From the NCBI RefSeq assembly GCF_023544445.1, contig NZ_JALPVJ010000014.1, positions 186,001 to 250,000 of the forward strand: a stretch of DNA of 64,000 nucleotides, read 5' to 3'. The DNA comes from Actinoplanes sp. M2I2 (lineage in GTDB: Bacteria; Actinomycetota; Actinomycetes; Mycobacteriales; Micromonosporaceae). Numbering within the stretch: position 1 is the stretch's first letter; every line of letters begins with the position of its first letter. The translations under genes were made by a program, and so were the position numbers. Below are positions 7,270 to 15,812 of the stretch, piece after piece. The notes under the pieces were generated by a model, which ran no database searches, was not told the origin of the DNA, and saw only the letters and a list, made by a program, of their open reading frames with translations.

Positions 7270-8811
7270 ATGAGACCAACCAGACGTGCCCTCGCGGCGC
7301 TGGCGACCGGAGCCGCCGGCGCGGCGATCGTCGTCGCCGTGCCCCTTCCCCAGGCCAGCGCGGCGGCGGTCGGCGCCGCGACCGGCTACGCGAGCACCAA
7401 CGGCGGCACGACCGGGGGCAACGGCGGCGCCACCGTACGGGCCAGCACCGGCACCCAGATCCACCAGGCGCTGTGCGGCCGGGCCAGCAGCAGCACCCCG
7501 ATCACCATCGAGGTCTCCGGCACGATCAACCACGGCAACACGACCAAGGTGTCGGGCAGCAGCTGCAACACGGCCGCCGACCGGATCGAGCTCAAGGAGA
7601 TCAGCAACGTCACGATCATCGGTGTGGGCGGCGGCGCGGTCTTCGACCAGCTCGGCATCCACATCCGAGACTCCAGCAACATCATCATCCAGAACGTGAC
7701 CGTGCGGAACGTCAAGAAGTCAGGCTCCCCCACCTCGAACGGCGGTGACGCCATCGGCATGGAGAGCACCGTGCGCAACGTCTGGGTCGACCACGTGACG
7801 CTCGAGGCGTCGGGCGGCGAGTCGGAGGGTTACGACGGCCTGTTCGACATGAAGGATGACACCGAGTACGTCACGTTGTCGTACAGCATCCTGCGGAACT
7901 CGGGCCGGGGCGGGCTCATCGGCTCGAGCGAGAGCGACACCGGCAACAGCTTCATCACCTTCCACCACAACCGCTACGAGAACATCGATTCCCGTACGCC
8001 GTTGCTGCGCGGCGGTGTCGCCCACATCTACAACAACTACTACTTCCAGCTGCACGAGTCGGGCATCAACTCGCGGGCCGGCGCACGGGCCAAGGTCGAG
8101 AACAACTACTTCGAGGACTCCAAGGACGTTCTCGGCACGTTCTACACCGACCAGGCCGGCTACTGGCAGGTCGCGGGCAACATCCTGGACAACGTGACCT
8201 GGTCGAGCCCCGGCGGCGACACCAACCCGGCCGGCCCGAACCTGCAGTCCACCACCAGCGTCAGCATCCCGTACTCCTACCGCCTGGACGGCGCCGCCTG
8301 CGTGCCCGACGTCGTGCGCCAGACCGCCGGCGCCAACACAGGCATCCGCACGTCCACAGGCAACTGTTCCCCAACGGGCCCCACCACGCCGACCCCCACG
8401 ACACCCGGCCCCACGACACCCGGCCCCACGACGCCGACCCCCACCCAGCCCAGCGGCACCAACCTGAGCCTCACGGCCGGAGCCGACGGCACCAGCAAGG
8501 CCGGCGGCACAAGCTACGGCAACGTCAAGGACGGCAACCTGACCACGTACTGGTCCCCCGCCGGCTCCACAGGCTCCATCTCGATCAAGTGGAGCACAGC
8601 CACCACAGTCTCAAGAATCATCATCAAAGAGTCCGGCAGCGCGATCGGCTCCTACCGCGTCCTCAACGCCGACACCGGCACAGTCCTCAAGACCGGCACC
8701 GGCTCCGGCGCGATCACTTTCACCCCGGCCTCCCTCAAAAAGGTCACCTTCGAAATCACCACAGCCACCACAACCCCCCGAATCACCGAGTTCGAGACCT
8801 ACGCCTCCTGA
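7270..8811 (+). CDS. Secreted pectate lyase (PL1-like) with C-terminal discoidin-type domain
   Basis: The 513-residue protein begins with a Sec signal peptide (Arg-rich start, hydrophobic core to residue ~27, cleavage near QASA at 29-32). Residues ~35-365 form a parallel beta-helix pectate lyase with DGLFDMKDDTEYVTLSYS, FHHNRYENIDSRTPLLRGG and IYNNYYFQL. The family's Ca-binding Asp positions and an Arg in DSRTP are visible. A Thr/Pro linker (~367-396) leads to a discoidin/F5-8-like domain (398-513) that probably binds polysaccharide. It cleaves polygalacturonate by beta-elimination outside the cell. The start ATG 7270 has AAGGAG at 7257-7262. Confidence 0.93.
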   Translation: MRPTRRALAALATGAAGAAIVVAVPLPQASAAAVGAATGYASTNGGTTGGNGGATVRASTGTQIHQALCGRASSSTPITIEVSGTINHGNTTKVSGSSCNTAADRIELKEISNVTIIGVGGGAVFDQLGIHIRDSSNIIIQNVTVRNVKKSGSPTSNGGDAIGMESTVRNVWVDHVTLEASGGESEGYDGLFDMKDDTEYVTLSYSILRNSGRGGLIGSSESDTGNSFITFHHNRYENIDSRTPLLRGGVAHIYNNYYFQLHESGINSRAGARAKVENNYFEDSKDVLGTFYTDQAGYWQVAGNILDNVTWSSPGGDTNPAGPNLQSTTSVSIPYSYRLDGAACVPDVVRQTAGANTGIRTSTGNCSPTGPTTPTPTTPGPTTPGPTTPTPTQPSGTNLSLTAGADGTSKAGGTSYGNVKDGNLTTYWSPAGSTGSISIKWSTATTVSRIIIKESGSAIGSYRVLNADTGTVLKTGTGSGAITFTPASLKKVTFEITTATTTPRITEFETYAS

Positions 8812-8840
8812 CCCCGTGACCCCGCAACACCCCTGAAGCA

Positions 8841-8881
8841 CTCGCCGCCTTCCCCCGGCATTACCGGCCGAAGGCGGCGAG
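8841..8881 (+). terminator. Hairpin downstream of the pectate lyase gene
   Basis: CTCGCCGCCTTC (8841-8852) pairs exactly with 8870-8881 around a 17-base loop that contains a smaller CCGG pairing. It starts 30 bp after the lyase stop codon and is a likely terminator. Its right arm merges into the first unit of the tandem repeat array that follows. Confidence 0.65.
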
Positions 8882-9066
8882 CCGCTGCCCAGCCGGGGAT
8901 CCGGGCTGAAGTGCGCAAACCCGCTACCCACCCGGTTACGCCGGATGCAGGACGCCAAGCCGCTGCCCAGCGGTGATCCGAACTGAGGGGCGCCAAGCCG
9001 CTACCCACCCGGTTACGCCGGACATAGGACGCCGAGGCACTACCCAGCTGGTGATGCCGGGTGCCG
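8877..9066. repeat. Tandem array of about five 38-39 bp units
   Basis: Units begin at 8877, 8915, 8954, 8992 and 9031. Units 2 and 4 share CCGCTACCCACCCGGTTACG, while units 1, 3 and 5 carry the variant CCGCTGCCCAGC or a relative, so the array has an ABABA character with a true period of about 77 bp. No gene is evident. Units are not separated by unique spacers, so this is a minisatellite and not CRISPR. Confidence 0.85.
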
Positions 9067-9182
9067 TCGGTCCTGGGCCTTAATGAATTTGCGCTGCCGT
9101 CGACCACCCGTCTGGGGTCGTTCGCCGGTAGCTGCTCCGCCGTGAGACGTTCCCCGGTAGCTGCTCCGCCGGGACGGTCCCC

Positions 9183-9512
9183 CTGTGGACGATCGGGCTG
9201 TAAACGGTCAAGCTGTGGACGGGCGGCCCGCGGACGGTCCCGCCGTGGACGATCGCGCTGTGGACGGGCGGCCTGTGGACGCTCCCGCTACAGACAATCC
9301 GGCTGTGGACGGGCGGCCTGTGGACGCTCCCGCTGTAAACGGTCAAGCTGTGGACGGGCGGCCCGCGGACGGTCCCGCCGTGGACGATCGGGCTGTGGAC
9401 GGGCGGCCTGTGGACGGCCCCGCTGCAGACAATCCGGCTGTGGACGGGCGGCCTGTGGACGCTCCCGCTACAGACAATCCGGCTGTGGACGGGCGGCCTG
9501 TGGGCTCCGGCC
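9183..9512. repeat. Tandem array of about 22 units of 15 bp, rich in TGTGGAC
   Basis: The 15-bp consensus is CTGTGGACGGGCGGC. The heptamer TGTGGAC occurs exactly 12 times and CGTGGAC twice. Because 15 is divisible by three, the array is open in several frames and would encode a pentapeptide repeat (AVDGR, PVDAP), but no ribosome binding site supports translation. Two copies of the 18-mer CCGGTAGCTGCTCCGCCG precede it (about 9125-9172). Each TGTGGAC matches the conserved part of an actinobacterial DnaA box. Confidence 0.85.
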
Positions 9513-9672
9513 GTGTAGAGCTGAGCGACGCACGTGCGGCTGCCGGCGGGCGGATGACTGGTGCGATCGGGTTTCGCGGGTTCGGGCCATCGGATGTCGG
9601 CGTGGCGAAGGGCCGCGCCCGTGGGCACGGATCGGCCGGTGTGGGGTGGGTTTCTGCGGGTACGCGGGGCGG

Positions 9673-9888
9673 ATGAGTGCTAACACCTTCGCTGAAGTGC
9701 AGGAACTGCTGAACGATCTTGATTTTCCGGCGGACAAGGACGCCATTGTCGAGCACGCGGAGCGGCGCGGCGGGGATGGGGACTCGGCGGCGGTCCGGGC
9801 TCTGCGGGCGATGCCGGTAGCTACCTACCGCAACATCTCGGAGATCCGCAGCTCAGTCGATCTTGGACCGGATGAGACGCCGGACTAA
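9673..9888 (+). CDS. DUF2795 domain small protein (71 aa)
   Basis: The protein matches DUF2795: a start FAEVQELLNDLDFPADK, a middle IVEHAERRGG and an end ALRAMPVATYRNISEI. These are small helical proteins of unknown function, common in actinobacteria. ATG 9673 is chosen because the domain begins just after it; only a weak GGGGCGG lies upstream. The gene is the only convincing coding region between the pectate lyase and the MarR gene, standing between two tandem-repeat arrays. Confidence 0.75.
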   Translation: MSANTFAEVQELLNDLDFPADKDAIVEHAERRGGDGDSAAVRALRAMPVATYRNISEIRSSVDLGPDETPD

Positions 9889-9974
9889 TCGACGCGGACG
9901 TCGGAGGTTGTCGGACGGCTGGACTCGTCATGCTTGTCTTCGGCGGGCCCAGCCTTGACACCGACAGGCTCGCC

Positions 9975-10373
9975 CCGTCACTGGCGGGCTCGGCCTCGTC
10001 GCTGACGAACGCAGCCTCGTCACCGGCGAACGCAGCCTCGTCACCGGCGAACGCAGCCTCGTCACCGGCGAACGCAGCCTCGTCACCGGCGAACGCAGCC
10101 TCGTCACCGGCGAACTCAGCCTCGTCACCGGCGAACTCAGCCTCGTCACCGGCGAACTCAGCCTCGTCACCGGCGAACGCAGCCTCGTCACCGGCGAACG
10201 CAGCCTCGTCACCGGCGAACGCAGCCTCGTCACCGGCGAACTCAGCCTTGTCACCGGCGGGCTCGGCCTCGTCACCGGCGAACGCAGCCTCGTCACTGGC
10301 GAACTCAGCCTTGTCACCGGCGAGCTCGGCCTCGTCACCGGCGAACGCAGCCTCGTCTTTATGGGGCTCGGCC
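9975..10373. repeat. Tandem array of 19 units of 21 bp
   Basis: The unit TCGTCACCGGCGAACGCAGC plus one C repeats without interruption 19 times (19 x 21 = 399 bp). Outer units are more diverged than inner ones, as expected for replication slippage. All frames stay open: plus strand SSPANAA, minus strand AFAGDEA. Variants change amino acids freely in those frames (Glu/Ala, Glu/Lys) and no ribosome binding site precedes either, so coding is unlikely. Confidence 0.88.
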
Positions 10374-10414
10374 TTATTTGACAGGCTCCTTGGAATCGCG
10401 CCGCGCCGTCGGCA

Positions 10415-10575
10415 AGCCTCGAAGCGGAGCACGCGGCAGCGTTATTCGACAGCGCCCGCCGCCCGCCGCCGGCACCAGCCTCGAAGCGAAGCACGCAGCA
10501 GCGCCATTCTGGCAACGCCCGCCGCTCGCCGCCGACGGAAGCCTCGGGCGGAGCACGCGACGGCGACAGCCCGCA
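10415..10575. repeat. Direct repeat, three units of about 62-63 bp
   Basis: Units begin at 10415, 10477 and 10540, each opening with AGCCTCG followed by a GAAGC/GGAGC and CACGC block. The first two are similar over their full length (ending CGCCCGCCGC then a C/G-rich tail); the third is partial. It follows the 21-bp array after about 40 bp. No gene is recognised here. Confidence 0.65.
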
Positions 10576-11116
10576 AACGAACCGACACGGCCCCAGCTCT
10601 CGCCCCGCGATTCAGAGCGGTGACCCATCGCCCAAGCGCAACGTGCTGACCGCAACCGGCACGGTCCTGCTCCCATGACCCACCACCCAGGCCCGCCCGC
10701 CCAAACCGACGCGCAGTCCAGCATCCACAACGCGGCAGCCAGACCCCTCACCCGCCAGGTGACCGCCACCTCCACCAGGCAATCAGCAGCCCGCGACCCA
10801 CCACGAACCCGTCAGAGGCCACCCCCCAAGGTCGGGGCCGAGGGTGACCAAGCTCAGACCAAAAAGGCCTACCGTCCGAGCATGGTCACCCACCGCCCCC
10901 ACCCGGGGGGGGCCGTGTGTCACCACCACAACACATAGATGCCTTACCGTCCGAGCTTGGTCACCCTCGGCCCCGACCGTCAACCGCAACAAACCAACGT
11001 CAGCGGCACCACACAGATATCGCGCCGTCGAGTCCCAGGCCACGAGCCGTCTTGGCTCCGCGACGAAGCCTCGCCATGGTGGCGCCCAGCCGAGCAGACC
11101 CCGCAACACACCAACA
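10576..11116. other. Non-coding stretch with a dispersed repeat in three copies
   Basis: I see no convincing gene in these 541 bp. A 25-bp sequence at 10830-10854 occurs as an exact inverted copy at 10954-10978, and a diverged direct copy of the latter lies near 10869-10905 (CCGTCCGAGC-A/T-TGGTCACCC shared). The two direct copies are about 75 bp apart. The arms could fold into a long hairpin around a 99-bp loop. It resembles a REP-type or mobile-element remnant, but no other copy is in the window. Confidence 0.5.
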
Positions 11117-11554
11117 TCACCCACCCGGAGACCCCAGAACCTTCTCCAAAGCAGAAGCCACAGCCCGGGCCTCCCCAGCCGTCATCCGAGACGTGAAATA
11201 CCGCGAGATCGCATCGAGATACACCGGAGCAGCCCCCCGCAACCGCCGCCGCCCAGCATCGGTGATGACCGCGAAAGCCGACCGCTTGTCGTCCGGATTG
11301 CTCTCCCGGCTCACCAGACCGGCCTCGACAAGCTGATCCACCACCCGGCTGACCCGCGTCCGGCTGACCACCGCGACCGCCCCGAGCTCCCCCATGCTCA
11401 ACCGCCGCCCCGGCGCCGAGTTCAGCTCGAGCAACACGTCGTACCAGGTCAACGGCAATCCACACGCCGCCTGGAGCTCCTTGTCCATCCGTGGGACCAG
11501 CGCCGCGTGCACACGCAGCAACGCCGCCCACGCCGCCACCTCGGTGTCACTCAT
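11117..11554 (-). CDS. MarR family transcriptional regulator
   Basis: The 145-residue protein has the MarR winged helix: RLSMGELGAVAVVSRTRVSRVVDQLVEAGLV (helix-turn-helix near residues 53-83) followed by the wing DDKRSAFAVITDAGRRRL. It is divergent from an FMN-dependent oxidoreductase gene, and two palindromic sites lie between them, so it very likely represses that operon and itself and responds to an electrophile, quinone or phenolic ligand. The ATG at 11554 is used; a GTG immediately upstream (11557) is an alternative. Confidence 0.9.
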   Translation of the reverse strand: MSDTEVAAWAALLRVHAALVPRMDKELQAACGLPLTWYDVLLELNSAPGRRLSMGELGAVAVVSRTRVSRVVDQLVEAGLVSRESNPDDKRSAFAVITDAGRRRLRGAAPVYLDAISRYFTSRMTAGEARAVASALEKVLGSPGG

Positions 11555-11575
11555 CACCCCACCCTATCCACATCT

Positions 11576-11619
11576 TGTGCGTGCGCACACACGAGAGTCA
11601 GAATGTGCGTGCGCACGCA
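11576..11619. promoter_or_regulatory. Two palindromic operators between marR-like and oxidoreductase genes
   Basis: TGTGCGTGCGCACAC (11576-11590) and TGTGCGTGCGCACGCA (11604-11619) share 13 bases. The second contains a perfect 14-bp palindrome TGCGTGCGCACGCA. Their GTGCGCAC centres are 28 bp apart. The position between divergent genes fits binding by the adjacent MarR protein. Confidence 0.65.
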
Positions 11620-11641
11620 TATTCACTATGGAGGTCCCGCC

Positions 11642-12286
11642 ATGAACAAGGTCCTGCACATCTCCGCCTCTCCCCGCGGCCCCCGCTCCGAATCCCGGGC
11701 GATCGCCGCCACCCTCCTGGACACCCTCCGCGAGCTCTCCCCCCGGACCCCCATCGAGGAGTACGACCTGTGGGACGGCACGCTCCCCGAGTTCGGCCCC
11801 GACGCCGCGGCCGCCAAGATGGCCGTGTTCGCCGGCGAGACCCCGCAGGGAGCCCCCGCCGCGGCGTGGGACGCGGCCCGGCAGACCTTCCGCCGCTTCG
11901 ACGCCTTCGACCGGTACGTGTTCAGCGTGCCGATGTGGAACGCCGGCATCCCGTACATCCTCAAGCAGTTCATCGACGTCATCAGCCAGCCCGGCCTGGT
12001 CTTCGGCTTCGACCCGGCCACCGGCTACACCGGCCTGCTGCGCGGCAAGCGGGCCGCCGTGATCTACACCAGCGCTGTCCACGGTCCCGGCCGTGGCCCC
12101 GCCTTCGGCGCCGACTTCCAGACCACCTACCTCGAGGACTGGCTGCGCTGGACCGGCATCGACGACATCCGGGGCATCCACTTCCGGCCCAACCTCGTGA
12201 CCGCCGACGCCGCCACGGGTCGCCGCCTGGCCCACGCCGAGGCTCGCGACGTGGCCAAGCTCTTCCTGAACGGAGAAGACCGATGA
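11642..12286 (+). CDS. FMN-dependent NADH:quinone oxidoreductase / azoreductase (AzoR family)
   Basis: The 214-residue flavodoxin-fold enzyme has the AzoR start KVLHISASPRGPRSESRAIA, the FMN-contact motif PMWNAGIPYILKQFIDVI near residues 100-117 and the family continuation PGLVFGF. Members reduce quinones or azo dyes with NAD(P)H in two-electron steps and protect against quinone stress. ATG 11642 has GGAGG at 11630-11634. The stop overlaps the next gene by ATGA, making a two-gene operon under the divergent MarR-type regulator. Confidence 0.92.
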   Translation: MNKVLHISASPRGPRSESRAIAATLLDTLRELSPRTPIEEYDLWDGTLPEFGPDAAAAKMAVFAGETPQGAPAAAWDAARQTFRRFDAFDRYVFSVPMWNAGIPYILKQFIDVISQPGLVFGFDPATGYTGLLRGKRAAVIYTSAVHGPGRGPAFGADFQTTYLEDWLRWTGIDDIRGIHFRPNLVTADAATGRRLAHAEARDVAKLFLNGEDR

Positions 12287-12945
12287 GACTGGGACTGTGG
12301 GCGCTTCCCGTGTACGGCGTCCTTCTCGGCCTGAGCACCCTCACCCATCAGCCGCCCGTCGACGACTTCGACGCGTACGCGCGCTATGTCACCACCGATG
12401 TGTTCCTGATCAGCCATCTCGGCGCCAGCGTCCTGGGGGCGGCTCTGGCCGTCCTCGGCGCCGTGGCCGTGACCGCGTACCTCTTCCCACGGCCGGGCGC
12501 GGTCGCCGGGCTGGTGCTCACCACGGTCGCCAACACGTTCCTGGCCGCCGCGTTCGGCGCCGCCGCCTTCGTGCAGCCGGGTCTGGGCCGGGCCCACCTG
12601 GCCGGGGTCCCGGGCATGGCCGCGATCAACGACGACACCGCGTACGGTCCGGCCCTGTTCGGCACCGCCCTGTCCGCCTCGTTCCTGTTCATGGTGGCCG
12701 CGGTCGTGCTCGGCACCACCATCGCCCGCGCGGACCGGCAGCTCCGGTGGCACGGTGTCGCGTACGCGGTCCTGATCGTGGTCTTCACGGTCGGCGCGAT
12801 CCTCTGGCCGCCCCTGCAGCCCATCGCCGGCTTCGCCTTCGCCGTGGCGACCGCCGCCCTGGCCGTCCGTCTCCCCCGGACGGCGCGGGCACGTGACTTC
12901 GCCGACCCGGCGCCGGTGCTGACAACCGGCCGCGTCCGGGCCTAG
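12283..12945 (+). CDS. Integral membrane protein of unknown function
   Basis: The 220-residue protein has about six hydrophobic segments: residues 1-18, 45-67, 74-96, 120-145, 156-172 and 176-190. It shows no enzyme motif I recognise. The start overlaps the oxidoreductase stop by ATGA, so the two are translationally coupled and under the same MarR-type control. It might export or sense the compound that induces the operon, but that is speculation. Confidence 0.8.
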   Translation: MRLGLWALPVYGVLLGLSTLTHQPPVDDFDAYARYVTTDVFLISHLGASVLGAALAVLGAVAVTAYLFPRPGAVAGLVLTTVANTFLAAAFGAAAFVQPGLGRAHLAGVPGMAAINDDTAYGPALFGTALSASFLFMVAAVVLGTTIARADRQLRWHGVAYAVLIVVFTVGAILWPPLQPIAGFAFAVATAALAVRLPRTARARDFADPAPVLTTGRVRA

Positions 12946-13059
12946 GGTGAGATCGGTCCCGTGCTACGCGCCACCCCGACCCGGGTGTTCCCCTGGCGCG
13001 ATCGATCTTGTCACTCGGCAAGGCTCCGGTACGGGACCGGCGCGGGCGAGGGGACATCG

Positions 13060-15795
13060 ATGGACGGCAACGGGCTGCTCGGGCGGCAGCGCGAGAGCAG
13101 AGCCCTGACCGGACTGGTCGGCACGGTGCGCGGCGGCAGCAGCCAGGTGCTGGTGCTGCGGGGTGAGGCCGGCATCGGCAAGACGGCCCTGCTCGACCTG
13201 CTCGGCCGGGCCGCCACCGGATGCCGGATCGCCCGGGCCGCCGGTGTCGAGTCCGAGATGGAGCTTCCGTTCGCCGCGCTGCATCAGCTCTGCGGCCCCC
13301 ATCTCGACCGAATCGACGACCTACCCCCTTCGCAGTGCGAGGCCCTCGGCACCGCGTTCCGCCTGCGCTCGGGAGCCGCGCCCGACCCGTTCGTCGTCGG
13401 CCTCGCCGTGCTGACCCTGTTCAGCCTGGTCGCCGAGGACCGGCCGCTGATCTGCGTGGTCGACGACGCCCAGTGGCTCGATCAGGCCTCCGCCCGGGCG
13501 CTGGAGTTCGTGGCGCGGCGCCTCGCCGCCGAGCCGGTCGGGCTCGTCCTCGCCGTCCGCGACCCGGTCCTGTTCGACGGGCTTCCGGCGATGACCGTCC
13601 GCGGGCTCGGCGACGACGACGCCGCCGCGCTGCTCGACTCGGCCGCGCCGGGCGGGCTCGATCCCCGGGTCCGGGAGCGGATCCTGGCCGAGTGCCGCGG
13701 CAACCCGCTGGCCCTGCTCGAGCTGCCGCGCGGGCTGTCCCGGGCCGAGCTGGCCTTCGGCGGGGCGACCGACGCCGAGGCGACCCCGCTGGTGCACCGC
13801 CTCGAACGGGGGTTCCAGCGTCAGCTGGCGTCGCTTCCGGCCGCGTCGCGGCGGCTGCTGCTGATCGCGGCGGCCGACCCGGTCGGCGACGCCGGCCTGC
13901 TGTGGCTGGCCGCCGCGCGGCTCGGCATCGGGGACGAGGCAGCCGCCGCAGCCGAGCAGACCGGGCTGGTCTCGTTCCGCGACCAGGTGCGGTTCCGGCA
14001 CCCGCTCGTCCGTTCGGCGATCTATCGGTCGGCCCGCCTGGCCGACCGGCGGGCGGCGCACCGGGCGCTGGCCGAGAGCACCGACCCGCGCACCGACGCC
14101 GATCGGCGGGCCTGGCACCGGGCCCGGGCCGCGGTCGGGCCCGACGAGGACGTCGCCGCCGAGCTGGAGCGTTGCGCGGGCCGGGCCGCCACCCACGGCG
14201 GGATGGCCGCCGCGGCCGCCTTTCTCGACCAGGCCGCCGCGTTGACGCCCGACCCGGTGCGGCGGGTCCGGCGCTCGCTCGACGCGGCCCAGGTCAAGGC
14301 CCACGCCGGGGCGTTCCAGGACGCGCTGGACGTGCTGGCCATGGCCGAGTCGAGCCCCTTGGGCCGGGCCGAGCAGGCCCGCGCCGAGGTGCTGCGCGCG
14401 CGGATCTCGTTCACCGCCCACCGCGGGAACGAGGCGCTCCCGCTGTTGCTGACCGCCGCGCGGCGGCTGGAGGAGCTCGACCCGTTGCTGTCCCGCGACA
14501 CCTATCTGGACGCGATGTCGGCCGCGTTGTTCGCCGGGCGCCTCGCCGCGGGCGCCGGGGCCTCCGAGGTCGCCCGGGCGGTGCGGGCCTCCTCGCCAAT
14601 GCGCTGGGCCATGTCCCGCAAGAGCGATGTGCTGCTGGACGGGTTGACGACGTTGTTCACCGACGGCTACCCGGCCGCGGCGCCGCTGCTGCGCGACGCG
14701 GTGCGGGCCTTCAGCACCGAGCCGGTGACCCTGCAGGAGGCGATGAGCTCCGAGTGGTTGTCGCTGGTGACCGCCTCAGCTCTCTGGGACGACGCCGGCT
14801 GGGATGTGCTCACCCGGCGGCATCTGGCCATGGCCCGGTCGTCGGGGGCGCTCAGCGCGCTCCCGCTGGCTCTCGACACCCGCGCGATCGTGGAGTTGTT
14901 CACCGGCGACCTGGCCGCGGCGGCGGCGCTGGTCGAGGAGCGGCGGTCGGTCGCCGAGGCGACCCGGAGCGGCCTGGCCCCGTACGGGGAGATCGGTCTG
15001 GTCGCCGTGCGCGGCGACGTCGAGCGGGCCGAACCGCTGATCCGGGCCTGTCTGGAGGACGTCACGGCCCGGGGCGAGGGGGTCGGCGTCAACCTGACGC
15101 AGTGGGCCCGCGCCGTGCTGTACAACGGGTCGGGCCGCTATCAGGAGGCGGCGGCGGCCGCCCGGGAGGCCGTCGCCGACCCGCGGGAGCTGGGTCTGCC
15201 GCAGTGGGCGCTCGGCGAGCTGGTCGAGGCCGCGGTGCACAGTGGCGATGCCGGCTCGGCGGCCACCGCCCTGGCCGAGTTGTCCTCGCTGGCCCGGGCC
15301 AGCGGCACCGACTGGGCGCTCGGGGTCGAGGCGAGCCGCCGGGCCCTGGCCGAGGGCGGCCGGACCGCGGACGAGCTGCACCGGGAGGCGATCGAGCGGC
15401 TCGACCGGACCCGGGTAGAGCTGGAGGCCGCCCGCGCCCGCCTGCTCTACGGGGAGTGGCTGCGCCGCGAGGGTCGCCGGGTGGACGCGCGGGTTCACCT
15501 GCGGGCCGCCCACGAGGCGTTCGGGGCGATCGGCGCGAAGGCGTTCGCCGGGCGGGCCGCCCGGGAGCTGCAGGCCACCGGCGAGACCATCCGGCGGCGT
15601 ACGGTCGAGGCCCCGGGCAAGCTCACCGCGCAGGAGGCCCACATCGCCCGCCTCGCCGCCGAGGGCCTGACCAACCCGGAGATCGGCGCGGCGCTCTACA
15701 TCAGCCCGCGCACGGTGGAGTGGCACCTGCGGCGCATCTATTCGAAGCTCGGCGTCGACAACCGCCGGCGCCTGCGCCAGACCCTCACCGGCTGA
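13060..15795 (+). CDS. LuxR family LAL-type ATPase transcriptional regulator (1 of 3)
   Basis: The 911-residue protein has an N-terminal AAA/STAND ATPase module with Walker A GEAGIGKT at residues 35-42 and Walker B LICVVDDAQWLD near 130. A long helical, TPR-like middle follows, then a C-terminal LuxR helix-turn-helix (LTAQEAHIARLAAEGLTNPE, then SPRTVEWHLRRIYSKLGV). LAL regulators act as ligand-controlled oligomeric activators, often of carbohydrate or antibiotic genes. ATG 13060 follows GAGGGG at 13048-13053; an upstream GTG at 12961 is less likely. It converges on the second LAL gene 17 bp away. Confidence 0.93.
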   Translation: MDGNGLLGRQRESRALTGLVGTVRGGSSQVLVLRGEAGIGKTALLDLLGRAATGCRIARAAGVESEMELPFAALHQLCGPHLDRIDDLPPSQCEALGTAFRLRSGAAPDPFVVGLAVLTLFSLVAEDRPLICVVDDAQWLDQASARALEFVARRLAAEPVGLVLAVRDPVLFDGLPAMTVRGLGDDDAAALLDSAAPGGLDPRVRERILAECRGNPLALLELPRGLSRAELAFGGATDAEATPLVHRLERGFQRQLASLPAASRRLLLIAAADPVGDAGLLWLAAARLGIGDEAAAAAEQTGLVSFRDQVRFRHPLVRSAIYRSARLADRRAAHRALAESTDPRTDADRRAWHRARAAVGPDEDVAAELERCAGRAATHGGMAAAAAFLDQAAALTPDPVRRVRRSLDAAQVKAHAGAFQDALDVLAMAESSPLGRAEQARAEVLRARISFTAHRGNEALPLLLTAARRLEELDPLLSRDTYLDAMSAALFAGRLAAGAGASEVARAVRASSPMRWAMSRKSDVLLDGLTTLFTDGYPAAAPLLRDAVRAFSTEPVTLQEAMSSEWLSLVTASALWDDAGWDVLTRRHLAMARSSGALSALPLALDTRAIVELFTGDLAAAAALVEERRSVAEATRSGLAPYGEIGLVAVRGDVERAEPLIRACLEDVTARGEGVGVNLTQWARAVLYNGSGRYQEAAAAAREAVADPRELGLPQWALGELVEAAVHSGDAGSAATALAELSSLARASGTDWALGVEASRRALAEGGRTADELHREAIERLDRTRVELEAARARLLYGEWLRREGRRVDARVHLRAAHEAFGAIGAKAFAGRAARELQATGETIRRRTVEAPGKLTAQEAHIARLAAEGLTNPEIGAALYISPRTVEWHLRRIYSKLGVDNRRRLRQTLTG

Positions 15796-15812
15796 CCCTC
15801 GCCGGCCGGACC

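Noticed and set aside
6603-9512. DnaA-box-like motifs as the chromosomal replication origin
   Set aside because: No dnaA, dnaN, recF, gyrB, rpmH or AT-rich unwinding region is present; the boxes can at most be secondary sites.
9185-9676. Frame through the 15-bp array as a secreted or structural repeat protein
   Set aside because: No ribosome binding site, no signal peptide, and the frame runs on into unrelated sequence upstream of the DUF2795 start.
8877-10373. Repeat arrays as a possible CRISPR locus
   Set aside because: Units are directly contiguous with no unique spacers, periods are 15, 21 and 38-39 bp, and no cas gene is in the window.
9930-10649. Long open frames through the 21-bp array on both strands as repeat proteins (SSPANAA or AFAGDEA)
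   Set aside because: Openness follows from a repeat length divisible by three. No ribosome binding site precedes either frame, flanks are not protein-like, and unit differences change residues without restraint.
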